Source: Trichomonas vaginalis G3
Lineage: Eukaryota; Parabasalia; Trichomonadida; Trichomonadidae
DNA length: 64,000 nt
Direction: 5' to 3'
NCBI RefSeq assembly: GCF_026262505.1
Contig: NC_067207.1
Span: 12,988,082-13,052,081, forward strand
Positions 58,168 through 64,000 of this stretch are shown piece by piece (the stretch's first letter is position 1; each line of letters starts with the position of its first letter). A program made the position numbers and the translations under genes. The notes beneath the pieces were generated by a model, which ran no database searches, was not told where the DNA came from, and saw nothing but the letters and a program-made list of their open reading frames with translations.

Positions 58168-58587
58168 ATGGCAAAATTCATCTCAGTAAACAAGTACATG
58201 TCAGGACTTAAAGAAGAACTAGACCCATTCACATATTTGAATGTTTACTTCTACCATTTTGAAAAGTCTTCATTCAGCAAAGTTTGGAACATCGAACCAG
58301 TTAAGTTTGCTATTGTGACTAAAAATGGTGCGAAATTTGAAGACTTAGACATAGAAGGTTTGTTAGCAGTCAAAGAAAATTTTGACAGAAGGTTCTCAAA
58401 CCTTAAAGAAGGCAAAGCATACAAACTTGTTATACCTTATGAACCAAAGAAAGCAGACGACTATGAATATTATGAGTCTAAGATAGTTGAAGTTCAAGGT
58501 AAATTGGGTAAAAAGATTTTAGAGTCTAAGCCAGTGTTTACTCCTAAAGAGGAAGAGAACATTGACATTGACCCAGAAATGTTCTAA
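58168..58587 (+). CDS. Possible ssDNA-binding-type protein, 139 aa
   Basis: MAKFISVNKYMSGLKEELDP, then strands (YLNVYFYHFEKSSFSKVWNI; VKFAIVTKNGAKFEDLDIEG; KAYKLVIPYEPKKADDYEYY) and an acidic end (TPKEEENIDIDPEMF). The acidic tip with a final aromatic residue is SSB-like, and it directly follows the helicase. The comparison with 36992-37465 rests on size, tail and place. Inference. It looks whole. Confidence 0.45.
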   Translation: MAKFISVNKYMSGLKEELDPFTYLNVYFYHFEKSSFSKVWNIEPVKFAIVTKNGAKFEDLDIEGLLAVKENFDRRFSNLKEGKAYKLVIPYEPKKADDYEYYESKIVEVQGKLGKKILESKPVFTPKEEENIDIDPEMF

Positions 58588-58603
58588 AAATAAAATTTTA
58601 TTT

Positions 58604-59065
58604 TTACATGTCAAATTTCTTTTTCTCTGGAACTGGTTCAGGTTCTTTCTTCTCTTCTTCTACTTTCTTTTCTTTCTTTTCTCTCTTTTCTCTCTTCTTC
58701 TTTTCTGGTGGAGTTATGTCAAATTTCTCCGAACCATATCTATGTAAAAGTTCTTTGTCCTTTAATAGCTCATCTATTCTGTTTTTTATTTCATCTTCAA
58801 GAACAGCGCATGTGTCTTCTTTGCATTCTAAGAAGTTTTGTTGGACTTCATCTCTCCAAGAGGCGTCATCTCTGTCAACAAGTCTGTCATTGACAAATTT
58901 TAAGACTTCTCTGCTTAATGTTTTATGGTTCTTGTCATATTCCCAGAAACAGAACTTTAGAACAAATTCCCCTTTCTTGTTTACACTATGTAAGATTTTA
59001 TGGTCGACAGATGTTTTGCTGTCGAAAAGTTTGTCTCGAATATAGATAGCGAAATCGCTAGACAT
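58604..59065 (-). CDS. Lys/Glu-tailed Maverick protein, 153 aa
   Basis: MSSDFAIYIRDKLFDSKTSV, then FVLKFCFWEYDKNHKTLSRE, a helical acidic middle (TCAVLEDEIKNRIDELLKDK) and a highly charged tail (PPEKKKREKREKKEKKVEEE). No family recognised. Convergent with 58168-58587 and divergent from the ATPase. It looks whole. Confidence 0.45.
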   Translation of the reverse strand: MSSDFAIYIRDKLFDSKTSVDHKILHSVNKKGEFVLKFCFWEYDKNHKTLSREVLKFVNDRLVDRDDASWRDEVQQNFLECKEDTCAVLEDEIKNRIDELLKDKELLHRYGSEKFDITPPEKKKREKREKKEKKVEEEKKEPEPVPEKKKFDM

Positions 59066-59101
59066 TTTCTAAAAGATAAAAATTTTAATTTTTCTAAAAA
59101 T

Positions 59102-59976
59102 ATGTTAGAAAAAAAGTTTGCTGACATTGACAAGAAATTTGAGAATGTTTTGAAGAAGAACAAGAGAAAGTTAGAAAATGCTCAGATAAAGCCTATACAT
59201 GACAAGTTCTTATTTGCTCAGAATGGTATAACAGGTCTAATTGCACCACCTGGGTCGGGTAAGACTTTCACTTATCTTAAAATGGCTGCACAACAACAAG
59301 AACTAGATGAGAAGAACCCATTCTATGAGTTAGTTGTTATTTGTAGTACTTCTGGTCAATTTGACCAAACCGTCAATTCGTTCAAAGATATTATAAAGAA
59401 GTCTAAGTTAGTATGTATAAAGGATACTGAGTTGTTAGATTGGATAAAGAAGTACCAAAGAAGAGTTTTGAAGTATAATGCTATAAATGAGTATATAAAT
59501 TCTAAGTTCAAAGACCCAATGAGGAAATGCAGAGAATATTAGAGAAGAAACACTTCAGAAACAAACAGAAAGAGATAGAATACATTTCGAAGAAATTGCA
59601 ATCGTACGATTGGAAGACTTACCCTCATAGATGTCTTCTTATCTTAGATGATTTCGCCTCTCATCCTTTGTTAAAGAACAGAGAACAAGATATGTGTCGA
59701 ATTCTTAAGAAGCTCAGACACTTTAACATCTCAGTCGTAATATGTGTACAGACAGCAAAGAGTTTAAGTAAGGATGTAAAGAGAATACTTACTGACATTG
59801 TACTTTTCCCCGGATTGTCCGAAGACGATTTCATGGAACTTATGAAAGAGTCCATGGCAGGTAAGTTTGACAGACATGAACTATGGGAGAAGTACAAAGT
59901 CATACAAGACCCTCATACTTCTTTCAGAATTCATATCTACGCAAACAAAGTTCAAATTGTAAAAAGTCAAGCGTAA
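59102..59976 (+). pseudogene. Packaging ATPase, A32/FtsK-like (element C, fossil)
   Basis: The start at 59102 is chosen because the upstream ATG lies inside the opposite gene. Walker A: GLIAPPGSGKTFTYLKMAAQ; Walker B: RCLLILDDFASHPLLKN; sensor region FNISVVICVQTAKSLSKDVK; end RIHIYANKVQIVKSQA. It matches the element B ATPase at 27110-27998 throughout. It would pump DNA into capsids. Broken. Confidence 0.8.
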
Positions 59977-60428
59977 AAAATGTAAGTGTTTAGTCTTAGT
60001 AAGTCTGTTGTGGTGCTGGGGCTGTCGGTTCTTCTGGCTTTGGAAGGCATTCAGGAAGAGGAACGTCAGTCATCCGTTTGTGTCCTGTCGGAAGGAAGAA
60101 CTTTTCCTGTCGGATGGAAAAACTTTTTCTGTCGGATGGAAAATTTTTTCCTGAAGTTCGACCAAAAAGTTCTCAATTTTCGAAAATTTGAATGGTTTAC
60201 GGACGAACAACTGGAAAATTTTTTCTTGTCGGATGGAAAATTTTTTCCAGTTGTCGGGAAATTTTTTTCCAGTCGGATGGAAGGACTCGGAATGCCAGAA
60301 GGAAGGACTCGGAATGTCGGATGGAAGGACTTTTTCTGTCGGAAGGAAGGACTCGGAATGCCAGAAGGATTTGACAAGGCAATTTACTTTATAGAGCTAC
60401 TTGAGCCATCTGAAGTCAAGCGTAAAAA
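59965..60428. repeat. Segment bounded by 15-base direct repeats, shared with element A
   Basis: AGTCAAGCGTAAAAA occurs at 59965-59979 and 60414-60428. Between them lie the first codons of the MTDVPLPE frame (minus strand, short), an array of GTCGGA(A/T)GGA motifs and a fragment like the start of the 616-990 gene, in the same order as 340-660 in element A. It looks like a captured block from an A-type element. Confidence 0.6.
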
Positions 60429-60440
60429 TAAATGGTTCAT

Positions 60441-61336
60441 CTACCCTACTTGTTTGAAGTTGTCAAAATACTCTGTTATTTTTTCCTTTAACAATGGCAA
60501 ATCTTCTTTGAATGTAAGTATTGTACAACCTTTAATATCATAGTGTGTTTGAGGTAACGTATCTTGAACTATTTGTTTCACATCTTCATTCGGTGTCATT
60601 GAAATCGGTAAGTTTTCGCGATAGAACCAATTTCTGTCAGATTTGTAAATCTTAGCAAGGTCGTAAAAGCTTTTGTTGTTTCTTCTGACTAAATGCAACA
60701 TAACCATATCTCTGTCTTCTTCATTTTCCATCTCTTCAGTATAAATCATATACTTATAGTTCTTTTCCTTTCCTTTTGGTACCGAACGTGGTATTCTTTT
60801 TGAATGCTTTTGTCTTTTGCTTCAATGACTTCATCTTTTGCATGAAGTTTCTTTTCCATCTCTTCACGTTCTTGTCTATGAATTTCATCTAACATCATGA
60901 AAATATAACAAGCATAACGAGGTGAAGCCCACATTGCTACGGCATTTACTAAAAGTCTATGTACATAATATCCTCTTAAATTTATTGGCAAATTTTTACG
61001 ATTTTCATACGGAATCTCATTCCTCGGTTTTTCGAGGGAAGCAAACATATGAGGAAATTCTTCTAAAAGTTCTTTTGTCTGTTGGTTTTCAAACCAATGA
61101 TATGCTTGCTTTGTAGAACGAAGAGCGTTCAAAATACTTTGCATTTGGTACATATCGTCTTTGACCGAACGAATGAGACGTAACTGTTTGTTATACTGTA
61201 TGTACTCGTATTCTTCATTTATAGCTTCATGGACTATAACTGTTGTTGTGTTCTCTGTTGTTGACATATCTGTCCTTACATACAAAATAAAAAAATAAAT
61301 AAAAATAAAACTAACTTTATTTTTTCTGTCTTTCAC
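60441..61336 (-). pseudogene. KilA-N family protein (element C, fossil)
   Basis: VIVHEAINEEYEYIQYNKQL, RLIRSVKDDMYQMQSILNAL, NLRGYYVHRLLVNAVAMWAS and PRYACYIFMMLDEIHRQERE show the same KilA-N-like domain as 35921-36702 in element B; the C-terminal part (EENEEDRDMVMLHLVRRNNK-type and YDIKGCTILTFKEDLPLLKE) also matches. Probably DNA-binding. Broken. Confidence 0.65.
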
Positions 61337-61357
61337 AAAAGACCAAAAATAAACGCT

Positions 61358-61988
61358 TTACATGTATTTTTCAGCAACTTCGTCAAATAATTTTATAGCT
61401 TTATCTATCTCATCTACTTCAAACGTTTCTTTACCTTTCGTGGGAGCACCATACATTTTCTCAAACTTTTCAAGTAGTTCTGTTTCAGCAGCTCTCATAT
61501 CGTTAACAAACACAACCTTAACTCTATTGACTGTACTGTCATATCTTTGAGTTATATTATATGTTCTTCCTATCTTATATCTTTTTGTATTGAAGTCCTT
61601 CGGTTTCTGAACGATGTAAAGTAAGCCTTCACTGCAACGTTCTGAGTCGAATAAACCATATGTTATGAAGTTATATCCAACAACTGGGTCAATCCATAAC
61701 AAAACTATTGGTATATAGACTTTTGTCGATGAGATATGCTGTAGTTCCACAGAATCTTACCGATATCATAAGCTCAGGATTTCTTGTCAAAATTTTCTGA
61801 GTAGAAGCAATTCCAACCCAATGGGATGTTTTCTTTCCAGATGGAGATATAATGTCTGACAAAGAATATTTGTTGTATTTCTTTGAGTATCTTACGTTTA
61901 AATCACCAATTCTAACCAATTTAGTGTTATTGTCTATCTTTTTAACTGTTTCAAACTCAGTGTTTGTCATTTCTGTTCTTACATACAA
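61358..61988 (-). pseudogene. KilA-N-like plus T5orf172 protein (element C)
   Basis: A near-identical counterpart of 35224-35853: NVRYSKKYNKYSLSDIISPS, then LYIVQKPKDFNTKRYKIGRT, YNITQRYDSTVNRVKVVFVN and EKMYGAPTKGKETFEVDEID. The high identity between unrelated TIR families points to recent exchange. Broken. Confidence 0.75.
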
Positions 61989-62035
61989 AATAAAAAAAAT
62001 AAAAAAATAAAACTAACTTTATTTTTTCTATCTTA
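61984..62035 (-). promoter_or_regulatory. AACTTTATTTTTT box before 61988 gene
   Basis: On the minus strand the leader TTTTGTATGTAAGAACAG is preceded by AAAATAAAGTTAGTTTTATT, the element C form of the AACGCTAATTTT box. The same pair stands before 61336 and, box only, before 63785. Confidence 0.45.
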
Positions 62036-62870
62036 AGGAAACTCATGATTTTCATGAGTTTTAGGCGACTAAGTTTTTTTCCCTGGTCGCTGTTCTTCAC
62101 GATTTTCATGTGTTTTAGGCAAGGCCGGTAAAATCCGGTCTAGAGAAATTTCACGATTTTCATGAGTTTTAGGCGACTAAGTTTTTTTTCCCTGGTCGCT
62201 GTTCTTCACGATTTTCATGTGTTTTAGGCAAGGCCGGTAAAATCCGGTCTAGAGAAATTTCACGATTTTCGTACGGAATCTCTTCTCTCGGTTTTTCCGA
62301 GGGAAGCAAGCATATGCCATTTTACTCAGATTTTTGGTCATTTTTCAGCAAAAATAATGTTTAGGGTAGAAGGTTAGATCTAACCTCCTTTCTACCCTCT
62401 TTTCTCACCTCATGAATTTTCATGATTTCATCGAAACTAAACGTAAATGTTTTGTCAAGACTTCTTCATCGTACATTCTTTGTCATGATTTCATCGAAAC
62501 TAAACGTATATGTTTTGTCAAACATGAACATACATGTTTTGTCAAGACTTCTTCGTATATGATTTCATCGAAACTAAACGTATATGTTTTGTCAAGACTT
62601 CTTCGTAATGAGTGTAAATCAGACAAAAATATATTTTAGGGTAGAAGGTTAGATCTAACCTCTTTTCTAACCTCTTTTCTACCCCAGTTATTTTATAAGC
62701 GTTTTACATGGTAAACGTTATTTTTTAAATTTTGTGAAAACTCAACGGTTTGACACAAGCCCTAAAAATTATTTTACTCAGAATTTTGTTGCTGAATTCA
62801 GCAAAAATATATTTTAGGGTAGAAGGTTAGATCTAACCTCTTTTCTAACCTCTTTTCTACCCCAGTTATT
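62036..62870. repeat. Intergenic repeat block of element C
   Basis: No gene seen. A 108-base unit (CATGAGTTTTAGGCGACTAA to GGCCGGTAAAATCCGGTCTA) occurs twice at 62053-62268. A 50- to 65-base unit (TGATTTCATCGAAACTAAAC, GTTTTGTCAAGACTTCTTCG) occurs about four times at 62412-62607. GGTTAGATCTAACC palindromes lie at 62372, 62647 and 62825, each inside a GGGTAGAAGG...CTTTTCTACCC context; the last two share more than 60 downstream bases. Confidence 0.75.
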
Positions 62871-63785
62871 TTATAAGCGTTTTACATGGTAAACGTTATG
62901 AATTCGTGAGACTCTAAACAATTTCGTAGCTTCTATTTCTTCTTTTAGTACATCGAATGTTTTAACAATGCCGAAAGTTTCTTTATATTTCTTCTTGACG
63001 TCAGATAAAAGGAAATCGTCAGCAGTTGGATAGTTTTTGTTCAAAAATTCTAACATGTCCATTTTATCTTCTGCTGGCTTTTCTACTTCTTTCTTTAAAT
63101 CTGCATAGTCGTTTCTCATACGTTCTATCTCTTTGACGGAGTAGTTATATCTCCTCATTGCTGCTTTACATTTAGAACATTGCGGGTTCATTTTTGCGTT
63201 ATATTCTGAAACCTTACCTGCTAAAACAACCAAGGCGTCAATGGTTTTCTTTAACTCAAAAGCTGCTGGTTTTATCTGTTCATTCCATACCTTACCTCTT
63301 CTATCTTTATCTCTTATCTGCCAAACACATTCAGCAACTAACGAAACAAAGTTGTCGTAGGTCTTAAACTCCCGGGTTTTGTAAAGGTCAGAGATGTTCT
63401 TATATACCATGTCGCAATCTTTGTCCATAACCTTATGGTTGCAATGAAATCCTAGAAACTCATAGTTTACCTTTCGTATGAACTTCTTAATTTCTACTGA
63501 GTCAGTTGCTTTGACTTCTATTTCATCGAATTCAGGAATAGTGAGCTTTTGCTGCTGAATTTCAGGCAATTTAGGCAAATGGTCAATAATGTCCTGCATT
63601 TCATAAAGATACTGTTCATTTTCTTCATCTTTCGCACTACAGTCTAAATTAGATGTTAAAAGTTCTTGCTTTATCTTCTGGATTTCTGTTTCAAAAGTAT
63701 ATGAAGAAGGAATGAAGCTTTTCATCTCTACTAACATAGATGTTGGGTTCATAACTAACGAGTTTGGTGCTGTTGTTGCTAACAT
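62871..63785 (-). CDS. Unknown Maverick protein, 304 aa, Cys-pair and winged-helix-like tail
   Basis: It starts at 63785: MLATTAPNSLVMNPTSMLVE. Helical N-terminal half (FIRKVNYEFLGFHCNHKVMD; FVSLVAECVWQIRDKDRRGK), a CSKCK pair near residue 205 within NPQCSKCKAAMRRYNYSVKE, and a C-terminal part (FLLSDVKKKYKETFGIVKTF; EATKLFRVSRIHNVYHVKRL) shaped like the winged helix at the end of viral helicases. No family recognised; DNA binding is a guess. It looks whole, with an AACTTTATTTTTT box upstream. Confidence 0.5.
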   Translation of the reverse strand: MLATTAPNSLVMNPTSMLVEMKSFIPSSYTFETEIQKIKQELLTSNLDCSAKDEENEQYLYEMQDIIDHLPKLPEIQQQKLTIPEFDEIEVKATDSVEIKKFIRKVNYEFLGFHCNHKVMDKDCDMVYKNISDLYKTREFKTYDNFVSLVAECVWQIRDKDRRGKVWNEQIKPAAFELKKTIDALVVLAGKVSEYNAKMNPQCSKCKAAMRRYNYSVKEIERMRNDYADLKKEVEKPAEDKMDMLEFLNKNYPTADDFLLSDVKKKYKETFGIVKTFDVLKEEIEATKLFRVSRIHNVYHVKRL

Positions 63786-63859
63786 GTTCTTACAATAAAA
63801 ATAAAAAATATTTTTTAAATAAAACTAACTTTATTTTTTATTTCGGGAAAATTCATGAA

Positions 63860-64000
63860 AATTCAAGAGGGTAGAAAAGAGGTTAGAAAAGAGGTTAGAT
63901 CTAACCTTCTACCCTAAATTATATTTTTGGGTCCTTTACACTCATTACGAAGAAGTCTTGACAAAACATGAACGAAGAAGTCTTGACAAAACATGAACGA
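63860..64000. repeat. Inverted copies of the 62.4-62.9 kb repeats at window edge
   Basis: GGGTAGAAAAGAGGTTAGAA, then the GGTTAGATCTAACC palindrome at 63893-63906, then two GAAGAAGTCTTGACAAAACA units, i.e. the blocks of 62412-62700 in reverse order and orientation. They flank the 304-aa gene on both sides. Confidence 0.75.

Larger units (their letters stand above)
49645..64000. mobile_element. Maverick/Polinton element C, left part
   Basis: The left end AGGTAGTGGGGCCTCCAGGC at 49645 matches the right end of element A in reverse complement, so A and C are one family. It runs off the window on the right. It carries a capsid gene, penton-like gene, SF3 helicase, packaging ATPase, KilA-N genes and repeat arrays. 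No polymerase or integrase lies within the window. The left third is heavily broken (ten or more lesions); the stretch 55246-59065 is largely whole. The part after 60430 is nearly identical to KilA-N genes of element B and may have been acquired separately. Confidence 0.8.

Noticed and set aside
58608-59045. 145-codon Ser/Phe-rich frame on the plus strand.
   Set aside because: It is the antisense of the Lys/Glu-rich gene at 58604-59065.

Overview
The window looks like Trichomonas DNA, most likely T. vaginalis. It is AT-rich, and compact genes often carry a TCATT initiator 5-20 bases before the ATG. It holds a mariner of the kind known from Trichomonas, and about 54 of the 64 kb belong to Maverick/Polinton elements, for which this genome is known. 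The identification is inferred from content; no rRNA or other species marker is present.

Layout: (1) 1-12027, right part of Maverick A. It has remains of a protein-primed DNA polymerase B, an integrase, a fibre gene with a phage-tail-collar-like tip, small virion-type genes and a Dam-like adenine methylase, and ends in a terminal inverted repeat (TIR) at 12027. (2) 12028-18865, host DNA: a probable hydrogenosomal beta-barrel protein, an outer dynein arm docking complex coiled coil (ODA1/CCDC114 family), a His-rich charged protein, a four-copy 110-bp tandem repeat and the body of an acidic host gene. (3) 18866-46738, Maverick B, a mosaic of at least two related elements. It has an outer left end, a second internal left end at 20912, two inverted arms of about 4.3 kb carrying the capsid genes, a mariner at the inner edge of the left arm, and a core with packaging ATPase, minor virion genes, fibre, integrase, KilA-N genes and PolB. 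It sits inside the 5' coding end of the acidic host gene; five flanking bases (AACTC) are duplicated and the first host codons lie on the far side at 46739-46761. (4) 46762-49644, host intergenic DNA with hairpin repeats and a minisatellite. (5) 49645-64000, left part of Maverick C. Its TIR resembles that of A. It carries a coiled-coil core-like gene, a major capsid gene, minor virion genes, an SF3 helicase, a packaging ATPase, KilA-N genes nearly identical to those of B, and arrays of short repeats.

How the parts fit: in all three elements a replication set (PolB or SF3 helicase, a possible ssDNA-binding protein), a virion set (double jelly-roll capsid, penton-like protein, ATPase, fibre) and an integration set (integrase plus TIRs) can be recognised. 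All three are treated as fossils: many of their genes are broken and some look whole. The least expected items are the phage-type collar/fibre tips beside the integrase, the Dam-like methylase, a stand-alone copy of a domain otherwise seen at the end of an HNH endonuclease, and the host gene whose start codon is now supplied by a Maverick TIR.
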